A DNA stretch of 64,000 bases from the NCBI RefSeq assembly GCF_900188445.1, contig NZ_FZOR01000039.1:21929-85928 (forward strand). The letters run 5' to 3'. Below the pieces are notes generated by a model, which was not told the DNA's origin, searched no databases, and worked only from the letters and a program-made list of their open reading frames with translations. The position numbers were made by a program, and so were the translations under genes. The stretch comes from Actinomadura meyerae. Lineage in GTDB: Bacteria > Actinomycetota > Actinomycetes > Streptosporangiales > Streptosporangiaceae. This document shows, piece after piece, positions 24,701 through 31,943 of this stretch (positions are counted from its first letter, which is position 1; the number at the start of each line of letters is the position of its first letter).

Positions 24701-25330
24701 CCGGACGGCTCCGCGCCCCTCGTACTGACCGGCCACGAGGACACCGTGCGCGCCGTCTCCTGGTCGCCCGACGGCGAGCGGATCGCCACCGGGTCGCAGG
24801 ACGGAGCGGTCCTGGTCTGGGAGGCGCGGACCGGCCTGCGGGTCACCGCGCTGACCGTGCCGCAGGGCGCCGTCCGGGCCGTGGCGTGGTCGCCGGACGG
24901 CGCGCACATCGCCGCCCTCTCCGGCGACCGCGCGGTACGGGTGTGGAACGCGGCGGAGGGCGCGGAGGTGGCGGTGCTGTCCGGCCACGACGGCTGGCTG
25001 TGGTCGGTGGCGTGGTCGCCGGACGGCCGGGTGCTGGCGACCGCGTCCGCCGACCGGACCGTCCGGCTCTGGGACGCGGTGGACGGCCGGGAGCTGTCGG
25101 TCGCGGCCGTCCACGACGACGAGATCTGGGACGTGGCGTGGTCGTCCGACGGCGCCCGCGTCGCGACCGCCTCCGGCGACCGGACGGTCCGGGTCTGGGA
25201 GGTCGTCACCGACGGCGCGGCGCTCGTCGAGCGGGCCCGGACGCGCGTGTTCCGGCGCCTGACGCCCGACGAGCGCCACACCCTCATGATCCCGGCGCCG
25301 CGCCCCGCCCCCGAGCCCGCCGACGCCTGA
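21761..25330 (+). CDS. Membrane-anchored nSTAND NTPase with 14 WD40 repeats
   Basis: Starting at the ATG at 21761 (GGAGGG ahead of it; a GTG at 21728 is possible) the protein is 1189 residues. Two membrane helices lie at about 11-26 and 40-56. A novel-STAND NTPase domain follows: YPGLDAFTEEDDGVFFGRD, Walker A GPSGVGKSS (124-132), Walker B LLVTVDQAEEL. A helical arm leads to 14 consecutive WD40 repeats from about residue 566 to 1155, enough for two seven-bladed propellers. The repeats share the core VAWSPDG and DRTVRVWD almost unchanged. STAND proteins are signal-responsive switches; the ligand is not known. Confidence 0.9.
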   Translation: MGRQRGPVFPGYLMILLVALLGLALQVSPQTTHAVQEWALPVIVLCMLLIPLVLAWEKAQERRALARPVWQADRSPYPGLDAFTEEDDGVFFGRDAEVHELLERLRPGGAARPGGTVRAVAVTGPSGVGKSSLLHAGVLPRLRQQRGWIVLPPLTPEDDPFRCLGYALADAAGALGDAERIAADLRDRPGDLRRHLDALRRGRRSRSLLVTVDQAEELLTLTDPERSRAFLGMLRDALDADPRLWVVLVFRAEFLTPFLSGEHAVLFRHPFTVTALDRAALRTVIREPAERAGIAFEPPELVAQMADDTGDGTALPLLAYLLHELYLRVGRDGTITAEHYRRTGGVDGALTRRADRVMRELEALEPAPPVLETLLRFVRFTEGRPTRRRVRAGELDAAGRLVVDAFVRERLCTSGEDGDQAVFDVSHEALFSAWAPLRQTIALHAETLRRLADLAQWAAEWDRYGRQEAYLLRGERLAAARKWLAEAEGLAAAEPLVTEFVEISHRSDGVAMRRLADSIARQALTGFRTDPEHSLLLALAAHEECAPTPLARRALSAALAVSRVRGVLRGHEDRVWAVAWSPDGARVATASSDRTIRVWDAAGGEVAVLRGHEAPVVGIAWSPDGQRLASASDDGTVRVWDTAARTRVALLRGHGDMVWGVAWSPDGTRLASASRDGDVRVWDPADGTATATLSGHDGWVRDVAWSPDGTRLASASDDRTIRIWDVAEGREAAVLAGHEDTVRTAVWSPDGARIASGSYDRTARVWDVATGASGPVLTGHADIVWSVAWSPDGARLATASHDRTIRLWSSAEGTELAVFRGHAEALRAVAWSPDGARLATASNDRTVRFWDAERAAEVAVMRGHRRAVSAVDWSSGGIASASHDGTVRIWDAAGTGGAGTGGGPRVLSGHGDEVWDVAWSPDGTRLATASRDRTVRVWAADGAEEHVLDGHADWVRAVAWSPDGTRLASASDDRTVRVQAPDGSAPLVLTGHEDTVRAVSWSPDGERIATGSQDGAVLVWEARTGLRVTALTVPQGAVRAVAWSPDGAHIAALSGDRAVRVWNAAEGAEVAVLSGHDGWLWSVAWSPDGRVLATASADRTVRLWDAVDGRELSVAAVHDDEIWDVAWSSDGARVATASGDRTVRVWEVVTDGAALVERARTRVFRRLTPDERHTLMIPAPRPAPEPADA

Positions 25331-25373
25331 ACCGGGCGGCCGCGCCGGTCGCGGGGCGGGTCACATTGCTGAG

Positions 25374-25408
25374 CACGGGGCCGGTCACGGGGCCGGTCAC
25401 GGGGACAC
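25374..25408. repeat. Short tandem repeat (12-bp unit)
   Basis: CACGGGGCCGGT occurs twice in tandem (25374-25397) and partly a third time. It lies between the convergent STAND and geosmin synthase genes and touches the geosmin synthase stop codon. No further feature is seen in this 66-base gap. Confidence 0.6.
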
Positions 25409-27556
25409 GGGGTTCCCGAGGCCGCCCCGGCTGAACAGGTAGAACGCCGACGTACCGATGCCCCCCGGCTTCGGCAGGACCGGGCCGCGCTCGTCGTAGC
25501 GGTCGGTCTCGCGGTGCCACTTGAGGATGCCGGCCATCCAGTCGCGGAGCTCGCCGACGTAGGCGTCCAGGGACGCGCGGGCCGTGGCGTCCAGGTCGAG
25601 GTCGTCGGCGAGCGCCGGGAGCTCGTGGGCGACCAGGTGCTCGAACTGGCGGCGCCGGGACGTGATGAGGTCGTTGACGATCGGCAGCGCCTCGTCGCGC
25701 CCGCAGCCGAAGAAGTTCTCGATGGCGAGGACGCCGTTGTTCAGCTCGCCCTCGTACTCGATCTCCTTCTGGTAGGAGAAGCAGTCGTTCAGCAGGCAGG
25801 CGACGTCCATCACCGACACGTCGATCTCGCGGAGGGTGCGGCTGGCGAACACCTCGGGCGGGATCTCGTGGGAGTGGTCGATCCGGCACAGCGCCATCGT
25901 CATCTCCGACCCGAACGTGTGCCGCCGCATCTCGACGTAGTCGACCGGGTCGGGGATGCGGGACTGGAGGTGGTTGTTCAGCTCCCAGACCCAGCTCTCC
26001 ACCATGTGCTCGACGGCGGCGCGGAACTCGCGGCGGCCCCGGTCGTCCATGGGCAGGGCGGTGCGCGGCCACAGGTCGGCGAGGGCGGCCTCGAAGGCGT
26101 TCTCCGGCGGGGGAGTGGAGCCGCAGTCCAGCGGCATGAAGCTCGCGGCGCGGGCGTTGAACAGCTTCGCCCCGGCCATGTCGCGGTCGCGGTTGTAGAT
26201 GGCGGGGAAGAAGTCGTCGCCGTAGGTGCCGAACGCCAGCCACTGGGTGGCGAGGTCGAGTCCCTCGGCGCTCGCGTCCGGGTTCAGCGACGCCGCGCAG
26301 ACCTCCAGCGCCATCCCGGTGAGCCGCTCGGCGGACCACACCGAGACCGGCAGCCGCGGATGGGGCGAGAACATGCCCATCTCGCGGGCCCACGTGACGA
26401 CGTTGCGCCCGGCGGCCTCGCGGTGCGGGTTCACGCGCGGCGGGTACGGGATGTCGAAGTCCGGCAGCGGCGTCGGCCCGACCTTCTGGAACGGGACGTG
26501 CGGCAGGCTGATCCGCGCCGACTTCAGCAGCGCCGGGATGCGCGCCGCCGACATCCCCAGCGACTTCTTGTTCATGTAGCGGCTGGAGCGCATGTGCCAC
26601 TCCTGGCCGCCGGACTGCCAGTCCTGGAGGGCCTTGACGTAGGCGGCCACGCTCGCCTGCTCGGCCGGGTCGAGCGCGTGGTCGGCGACGATGTGCGGCA
26701 GCTCGGTGAGCGCGGTGTTCTCGAACTGCCGGAGCCGCGAGGTGAGCAGGTCGTTCACCGTGTTCGCGGCGATCTGCGGCGCGACGCCGAGGAACCGCTC
26801 CATCACCAGCACGCAGTTGTTGACCTCGCCCTCGGACTCGGTCTCGCGCTGGTAGGAGAAGATGTCGTTGCGCAGGTGGACGCCGTCGGAGAAGGTGTCC
26901 TTCAGCACGCGGAGCGGCCGCGTCCCGACGACGCGTTCGGGGATCTCGACCCCGGCGGCGTGCTCGGCGAGGTCGGCCGACCAGGGCGCGCCGCCCACCT
27001 TGCGCCGCATCTCGATGTACTCGACCGGGTTCGGGACGCGCCCGGTGCTGATGTTGGACAGCTCCCACAGCGACTCGCGCAGCAGGTTCACGGTGCTCAC
27101 CGAGAAGCGCTCGCGCCAGGCGTCGGACTTGGCCGGGACGGTCCGCGCCCACAGGTCGGCCAGGCCGCGCTCGACGGCGTTCGTCGCCTCGGGCGGATCG
27201 AGCGACATGAACAGCGGCAGGCGGTCGAGGTAGGCGCGCGCGCCCTCCTGGTCCTGGGTCTTCTTGAACACTTCGAGGAAGTGGTCGTCGAAGTAGAACA
27301 CCCAGACGTACCAGTCGGTGATGAGGTCGAGCTCGGGGCCGTCGCAGTCGGGATGGGTGTAGGCGCACAGGAGCGCGTAGTCCATCGCCTCGAGCGCCGG
27401 CTCGTCCCAGATGTCGGGGGTGCCGGGGTCCCGGTCGTCGTCCAGCATCTTCATCTCGCGGGCCCACCGCATCGTGTGCTTCCGCGCGCCCTCCAGGTGC
27501 GGGTTCAGCCGGGCGGGATACGGGACGTAGAAGTCGGGCAGCTCGAACGGTTGCAT
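25397..27556 (-). CDS. geoA: Germacradienol/geosmin synthase (bifunctional terpene cyclase)
   Basis: This 719-residue protein has two class I terpene synthase domains. The N-terminal half carries the metal motif DDHFLE (Asp90-Asp91) and the NSE-type motif NDIFSYQRE (230-238) and makes germacradienol from farnesyl diphosphate. The C-terminal half has DDFFP and NDCFSYQKE and converts germacradienol to geosmin. Length is typical (about 720-730). It is a soluble cytoplasmic enzyme. It stands alone; no cyclic-nucleotide-binding regulator gene or MIB operon is adjacent. Palindromes upstream at 27594-27637 may be its control region. Confidence 0.97.
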   Translation of the reverse strand: MQPFELPDFYVPYPARLNPHLEGARKHTMRWAREMKMLDDDRDPGTPDIWDEPALEAMDYALLCAYTHPDCDGPELDLITDWYVWVFYFDDHFLEVFKKTQDQEGARAYLDRLPLFMSLDPPEATNAVERGLADLWARTVPAKSDAWRERFSVSTVNLLRESLWELSNISTGRVPNPVEYIEMRRKVGGAPWSADLAEHAAGVEIPERVVGTRPLRVLKDTFSDGVHLRNDIFSYQRETESEGEVNNCVLVMERFLGVAPQIAANTVNDLLTSRLRQFENTALTELPHIVADHALDPAEQASVAAYVKALQDWQSGGQEWHMRSSRYMNKKSLGMSAARIPALLKSARISLPHVPFQKVGPTPLPDFDIPYPPRVNPHREAAGRNVVTWAREMGMFSPHPRLPVSVWSAERLTGMALEVCAASLNPDASAEGLDLATQWLAFGTYGDDFFPAIYNRDRDMAGAKLFNARAASFMPLDCGSTPPPENAFEAALADLWPRTALPMDDRGRREFRAAVEHMVESWVWELNNHLQSRIPDPVDYVEMRRHTFGSEMTMALCRIDHSHEIPPEVFASRTLREIDVSVMDVACLLNDCFSYQKEIEYEGELNNGVLAIENFFGCGRDEALPIVNDLITSRRRQFEHLVAHELPALADDLDLDATARASLDAYVGELRDWMAGILKWHRETDRYDERGPVLPKPGGIGTSAFYLFSRGGLGNPVSP

Positions 27557-27593
27557 CGACCGGCCTCTCTGTCGGCTCCGGGGCGTGGTCCGG

Positions 27594-27637
27594 CTAGGAA
27601 ACCTAGTGCAATCACCAAGTGACCGAGGGTGACACTT
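27594..27637. promoter_or_regulatory. Palindromes upstream of geosmin synthase
   Basis: CTAGG-AAA-CCTAG (27594-27606) is a perfect inverted repeat 38 bases before the geoA start. A second, AAGTG-N11-CACTT (27617-27621 and 27633-27637), contains two GTGAC words and resembles a Crp/Fnr-type site. Both could serve the divergent small membrane-protein gene as well. Confidence 0.4.
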
Positions 27638-27681
27638 TGCTCTCCGGAATTCTTCGCCCTTCCGCGGGTAAGCCGGAGGTC

Positions 27682-28056
27682 ATGACGGAGTCGAGCGAAC
27701 CCGCGGAGGTCGGCGGCTCGCTGGAGCAGAACCTGGAGCTCGCCCGGCGGGTGGTCGACGCCGCGCAGCGGGAGATGGCGGAGAAGGCGCGGCGGCGCGT
27801 CCCGGCGGTGCGGCTCGGGGCCGTGGCCGGCGCCTTCGGGGTGCTCGCGACCGCCGCGACCTACCGGATGAACGTGCTGCTGCTGGAGAAGAAGCTGCCG
27901 CCCGAGCTGGCGTCGTTCGTCGCGGCGGCGGTGTACGGCGGCGGGGCGGGCGCGGCGGCGTTCGCCGCGTCCCGCAAGTGGCGGGGGCTGCCGCCGCCGC
28001 TGCCGTCCGACACGGCCCGGCAGGTGGTGGAGATACTCTCCGACTCCGGCGATTGA
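27682..28056 (+). CDS. Small membrane protein, holin-superfamily-like (Actinobacterial Holin-X type)
   Basis: This 124-residue protein has an amphipathic N-terminus (LEQNLELARRVVDAAQREMAEKARRR), two hydrophobic segments and a short polar tail. The arrangement is like the actinobacterial phage-holin superfamily III proteins. The ATG at 27682 is preceded by GGAGGTC. It is divergent from geosmin synthase. Function is not established for these chromosomal members. Confidence 0.6.
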   Translation: MTESSEPAEVGGSLEQNLELARRVVDAAQREMAEKARRRVPAVRLGAVAGAFGVLATAATYRMNVLLLEKKLPPELASFVAAAVYGGGAGAAAFAASRKWRGLPPPLPSDTARQVVEILSDSGD

Positions 28057-28152
28057 CGGTAGGGATCGACGGTAGGGATTGACACGGTAGGGGGCGTCCG
28101 CGGGCCCGGCGGGGCGCGACTCACCCCGGCGGTTCCGGGTAGGGGCCGCAGC

Positions 28153-28695
28153 ATGGACACGCCAATGCACGCCGACATCACCCTGGTCGTGAACGGCACG
28201 GAGCACCGGCTGACCGTCGACACCCGCGCGTCCCTGCTGGACGTCCTGCGGGAAGACCTCGGGTTGACGGGGTCCAAGAAGGGCTGCGACCACGGCCAGT
28301 GCGGCGCCTGCACGATCCTGCTGGACGGCCGCCGGGCGAACGGGTGCCTGGCGCTGGCCGTGGCCCACGACGGGGCCGACATCGTCACGGTCGAGGGGCT
28401 CGAAGAGGACGGGCGGCTGAGCCCCGTCCAGGAAGCCTTCATCGAGCAGGACGCCTTCCAGTGCGGGTACTGCACGCCGGGGCAGCTCTGCTCGGCCACG
28501 GCCGTCCTCGCGGAGGCCGAACGCGGCTGGCCCAGTGCCGTGACCGGGGACCTGGGGTCCGATCCCGTCCTGGACGACGACGAGCTCCGCGAGCGGATGA
28601 GCGGCAACCTGTGCCGGTGCGGCGCCTACGCGCACATCGTCGCCGCGGTGCGGCAGGCCGCCGCCGCTAGGGCGAGGGAGGCGGCGCAGACATGA
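28153..28695 (+). CDS. Molybdenum hydroxylase small subunit, 2x[2Fe-2S]
   Basis: The 180-residue protein is the iron-sulfur subunit of a xanthine-dehydrogenase-family enzyme (YagT/CoxS type). The plant-ferredoxin cluster ligands are Cys45, Cys50, Cys53 and Cys65; the second cluster lies in FQCGYCTPG and NLCRCGAY. An insert of about 10 residues precedes the last motif compared with minimal CoxS. It overlaps the FAD subunit gene by ATGA. It passes electrons from the Mo centre to FAD. Confidence 0.93.
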   Translation: MDTPMHADITLVVNGTEHRLTVDTRASLLDVLREDLGLTGSKKGCDHGQCGACTILLDGRRANGCLALAVAHDGADIVTVEGLEEDGRLSPVQEAFIEQDAFQCGYCTPGQLCSATAVLAEAERGWPSAVTGDLGSDPVLDDDELRERMSGNLCRCGAYAHIVAAVRQAAAARAREAAQT

Positions 28696-29672
28696 GGCCC
28701 TTCACCTACGAGCGCGCCACCAGCGCCGAGGACGCCCTGGAACGGCACAACGGCGGAGCCGTCTACTTGGGCGGCGGGACCAACCTCGTGGATCTGATGC
28801 GTCTCGGCGTCGAGGAGCCGGGCCGGGTCGTGGACGTCGCGCACCTGCCGTACGGCGAGGTCGAGCTGCGCCCGGACGGGAGCCTCGTCATCGGCGCGGC
28901 GGTGAGCAACAGCGACCTCGCCGCCGACCCGACCGTCCGGGAAGGGCACCAGGTGCTGGCGCAGGCCGTCCTCATGGGGGCGTCCGGGCAGATCCGCAAT
29001 CTGGCCACCGTCGGCGGCAACCTCCTTCAGCGCACGCGGTGCTCGTACTTCCAGGACACGGCCAAGCCGTGCAACAAGCGGAACCCGGGGAGCGGGTGCC
29101 CGGCCAGGGAAGGCGAGCACCACAACCTGGCGATCCTGGGGCACTCCCCGGCATGCGTGGCGACGCACCCGTCCGACATGGCGGTGGCACTGGCCGCGCT
29201 GAACGCGTCCATACGCATCAGGGGGCGCGCGGGGGAGCGGACCATCCCCATCGAAGACCTCCACCGGCTACCCGGTGACGAACCGCAGCGTGACACCACC
29301 CTGGAGGACGGCGACCTCATCACCGCCATAGAAGTTCCCGCGCTCGGTATGCCGTCGCGGTACCGCAAGGTCCGGGAGCGCGCGTCGTTCGCGTTCGCGC
29401 TCGTCTCCATAGCGGCGGCCCTGGACGTGCGGGACGGCCTCGTGCACGACGTCCGGCTGGCCCTGGGCGGCGTCGCCCACAAACCCTGGCGGGCCTGGCG
29501 CGCCGAGGAGGCGCTGCGCGGCGCCGAGGCGACCGAGGAGGCGTTCCAGCGCGCCGCCGAGGCGGAACTGGAGGCCGCGGAGCCGCTGCGCGACAACGGC
29601 TACAAGGTGCCGCTCGCCCGCAACCTCATCGTCCGGACGCTGGCGGAACTCGCGGGAACGGGGGAATCATGA
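28692..29672 (+). CDS. Molybdenum hydroxylase FAD-binding subunit
   Basis: This 326-residue subunit is of the YagS/CoxM type. It shows GGGTNLVDLMRLGV near the start, VGGNLLQRTRCSYFQDTAKPCNKR (with the Cys-rich loop that in YagS-type subunits holds a [4Fe-4S] cluster; partial motif CSYF and PCNKR) and a C-terminal CO-dehydrogenase flavoprotein domain. It overlaps both neighbours by 4 bases. The Cys-rich loop places the complex closer to the aldehyde oxidoreductase PaoABC than to CO dehydrogenase. Confidence 0.92.
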   Translation: MRPFTYERATSAEDALERHNGGAVYLGGGTNLVDLMRLGVEEPGRVVDVAHLPYGEVELRPDGSLVIGAAVSNSDLAADPTVREGHQVLAQAVLMGASGQIRNLATVGGNLLQRTRCSYFQDTAKPCNKRNPGSGCPAREGEHHNLAILGHSPACVATHPSDMAVALAALNASIRIRGRAGERTIPIEDLHRLPGDEPQRDTTLEDGDLITAIEVPALGMPSRYRKVRERASFAFALVSIAAALDVRDGLVHDVRLALGGVAHKPWRAWRAEEALRGAEATEEAFQRAAEAELEAAEPLRDNGYKVPLARNLIVRTLAELAGTGES

Positions 29673-31774
29673 CCGAGCGCTTGGAGAGCCGCGAGAAGGT
29701 CACCGGACGTGCACGGTACGCGTTCGAGTACCAGATCGAGAACGTCGCCTACGCCTCGGCCGTGCAGGCGAGCGTGGGCAAGGGCGAGGTCAGGTCGGTC
29801 GACACCGAGGCCGCGCTGCGGATGCCCGGTGTCATCGCCGTCCTGTCCTGCGAGAACGCCCCGGCGCTCAGTGACACCTCCGATGGCGAACTGGCCCTGT
29901 TCCAGTCGCGGACCGTCGCCTACCGGGGCCAGTTCGTCGCGGCGGTGGTCGGCGAGACCCTCGAAACGGCGCGGGAGGCGGCCCGCCTGGTCAAGGTCGA
30001 GTACGCGGAAGAGCGACCCGACTTCACGCTCCGCACCGACCACCCCGGCCTCTACAAGCCGGACAAGGTGAACCCCGCGTTCCCCACCGACACCGAGCAA
30101 GGCGACCCCGAGGACGCGTTCGGCAGGTCGGCCGTCCGTGTGGACGTCACCTACAGGACCCCGGCCGAGCACAACAACCCGATGGAGCCGCACACCACGC
30201 TCGCCCAGTGGAACGACGACGGCTCCCTCACCCTCTACGACTCCACGCAGGGCGCGTCGGCCGTGCAGGCCACCATCGCGAAGATATTCGGCCTGGAGCC
30301 GTCCCAGGTGCGCGTGGTGTCGCCTCACGTGGGCGGCGGATTCGGCTCCAAAGGGCAGCCCAGACCGAGCGTGGTGCTCGCGGCGATGTGCGCGCGCGCC
30401 GCAGGGCGTCCCGTGAAGTTCGCCGTCCCCAGGCAGCAGATGTTCGCCACGACCGGCTACCGCACGCCGACCATCCAGCGGATGCGGCTCGGCTGCGACG
30501 AGAACGGCCGGCTGAACGCCGTCCTGCACGACGTGTTCGAGCAGACCTCCACGCTCCGCGAGTTCGCCGAGCAGACCGCCACGCCCACCCGCGTCATGTA
30601 CCGGGCACCGCATCGCCGCACGTCCCACCGCGTGGTGCGCCTGGACGTGCCCACACCGTCCTGGATGCGCGCCCCGGGCGAGACGCCCGGCATGTACGCG
30701 CTCGAATCGGCGATGGACGAGCTGGCCGTCGCCGCCGGCATCGACCCCGTCGAGCTGCGCGTCCGCAACGACACCGACCGCGAGCCCGACAGCGGCCTGC
30801 CGTTCAGCTCCCGCAACCTGGTCGCGTGCCTGCGGGAGGGCGCCGACCGGTTCGGCTGGGAGCACCGCGACCCCACCCCCGGCGTCCGCCGGGAGGGGCG
30901 CAAGCTGATCGGTACCGGCGTCGCCGCGGCCACCTATCCCGCCTACCTGCGGCCCAACCGGGCGACGGCGCGCGCTGAGCCCGACGGGACGTTCACCGTC
31001 CGGATCGCCGCCGCCGACATCGGCACCGGCGCCCGCACCGCCCTCTCGCTGATCGCCGCCGAGACGCTCAAGTCCGACCTCGACCACGTCAGGGTCGAGA
31101 TCGGCGACAGCTCGTTCCCGCGCGCGTCGGTCGCGGGCGGCTCGGCCGGGACGGCGAGCTGGGGGACGGCCGTCGTGCGCGCGTGTGAGGCCCTGCGAGG
31201 GAAGCTCAACGGCGTGGTTTCCGGGGGGAGTGGGGGGTCGTCCCCCCACACAGGGCACGGCGAAGTGCCGCCTGAGGGGTTGGAGGCGTCCGTGGACACC
31301 AGCGAGGAGGTCGACGGGCGGGACGAGTACGCGCGGCACGCGTTCGGCGCGCAGTTCGCCGAGGTCGAGGTGGACGCCGACACCGGCGAGACCCGCGTGC
31401 GGCGCATGCTCGGCGTGTTCGCCGCCGGGCGGATCATCAACCCGACGACCGCCCGCTCCCAGTTCATCGGCGGCATGACGATGGGCATCGGCATGGCGCT
31501 GATGGAGGAGAGCGTCATGGACCCCGAGTTCGGCGACTACCTCAACCGGGACCTCGCCCAGTACCACGTCCCGGCCTGCGCGGACGTGCGCGACATCGAG
31601 GCGGTGTGGCTGGAGGAGTCCGACCCGCACCTGAACCCGATGGGCGCCAAGGGCATCGGCGAGATCGGGATCGTGGGCGCCGCCGCGGCCGTCGGCAACG
31701 CCGTCCACCACGCGACCGGCATCCGCGTCCGCGACCTGCCCGTCACCCCGCCGAAACTGCTCCACCACCTCTGA
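29669..31774 (+). CDS. Molybdenum hydroxylase large (molybdopterin-binding) subunit
   Basis: The 701-residue subunit is of the YagR/PaoC type, with KVTGRARYAFEY at the start, NPMEPHTTLAQW, VGGGFGSKG (Mo-binding loop), MRAPGETPGMYALESAMDELA and the C-terminal GAKGIGEIG carrying the conserved Glu near the Mo centre. Probably oxidises aldehydes in the cytoplasm. About residues 515-540 form an odd Gly/Ser stretch (VVSGGSGGSSPHTGHGEV) encoded by a DNA hairpin element at 31230-31269 that looks inserted in frame. No MocA/XdhC-type maturation gene is seen nearby. Confidence 0.92.
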   Translation: MTERLESREKVTGRARYAFEYQIENVAYASAVQASVGKGEVRSVDTEAALRMPGVIAVLSCENAPALSDTSDGELALFQSRTVAYRGQFVAAVVGETLETAREAARLVKVEYAEERPDFTLRTDHPGLYKPDKVNPAFPTDTEQGDPEDAFGRSAVRVDVTYRTPAEHNNPMEPHTTLAQWNDDGSLTLYDSTQGASAVQATIAKIFGLEPSQVRVVSPHVGGGFGSKGQPRPSVVLAAMCARAAGRPVKFAVPRQQMFATTGYRTPTIQRMRLGCDENGRLNAVLHDVFEQTSTLREFAEQTATPTRVMYRAPHRRTSHRVVRLDVPTPSWMRAPGETPGMYALESAMDELAVAAGIDPVELRVRNDTDREPDSGLPFSSRNLVACLREGADRFGWEHRDPTPGVRREGRKLIGTGVAAATYPAYLRPNRATARAEPDGTFTVRIAAADIGTGARTALSLIAAETLKSDLDHVRVEIGDSSFPRASVAGGSAGTASWGTAVVRACEALRGKLNGVVSGGSGGSSPHTGHGEVPPEGLEASVDTSEEVDGRDEYARHAFGAQFAEVEVDADTGETRVRRMLGVFAAGRIINPTTARSQFIGGMTMGIGMALMEESVMDPEFGDYLNRDLAQYHVPACADVRDIEAVWLEESDPHLNPMGAKGIGEIGIVGAAAAVGNAVHHATGIRVRDLPVTPPKLLHHL
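31230..31269. repeat. Two-hairpin palindromic element inside the molybdenum hydroxylase gene
   Basis: An 8-bp stem (GTGGGGGG at 31230-31237 with CCCCCCAC at 31242-31249) is followed by GGCAC/GTGCC (31254-31258 with 31265-31269). The flanking DNA is extremely G-rich and the codon pattern differs from the rest of the gene. The reading frame stays open through it. Confidence 0.55.
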
Positions 31775-31787
31775 ACCCTTTCACCAC

Positions 31788-31817
31788 CTGACTTCACCGG
31801 CTCTGACTTCACCGGCT
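31788..31817. repeat. Direct repeat, 15-bp unit
   Basis: CTGACTTCACCGGCT occurs twice in tandem, followed by a partial copy CTGACCGG. It lies between the hydroxylase large subunit and the lactate permease. No promoter or terminator is evident within it. Confidence 0.6.
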
Positions 31818-31943
31818 CTGACCGGCGGGGAAGGCCCTGACCGGGCTTGACCAGTTGAAAAGTTCACTATCAAGGTGATCTACGTCACGCTGCTGGGTAT
31901 CGATCATCTGCTCGGGGGCGCTCCCTACCGCGAGGTGGTCGCC

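Noticed and set aside
23455..25215. DNA repeats as a CRISPR or satellite
   Set aside because: The periodicity of about 126 bp is explained by WD40 blades in a protein.
22492..25434. 980-codon open frame overlapping the STAND/WD40 gene
   Set aside because: It is the shifted reading of the repetitive WD40 gene; the VAWSPDG repeats are only in the other frame.
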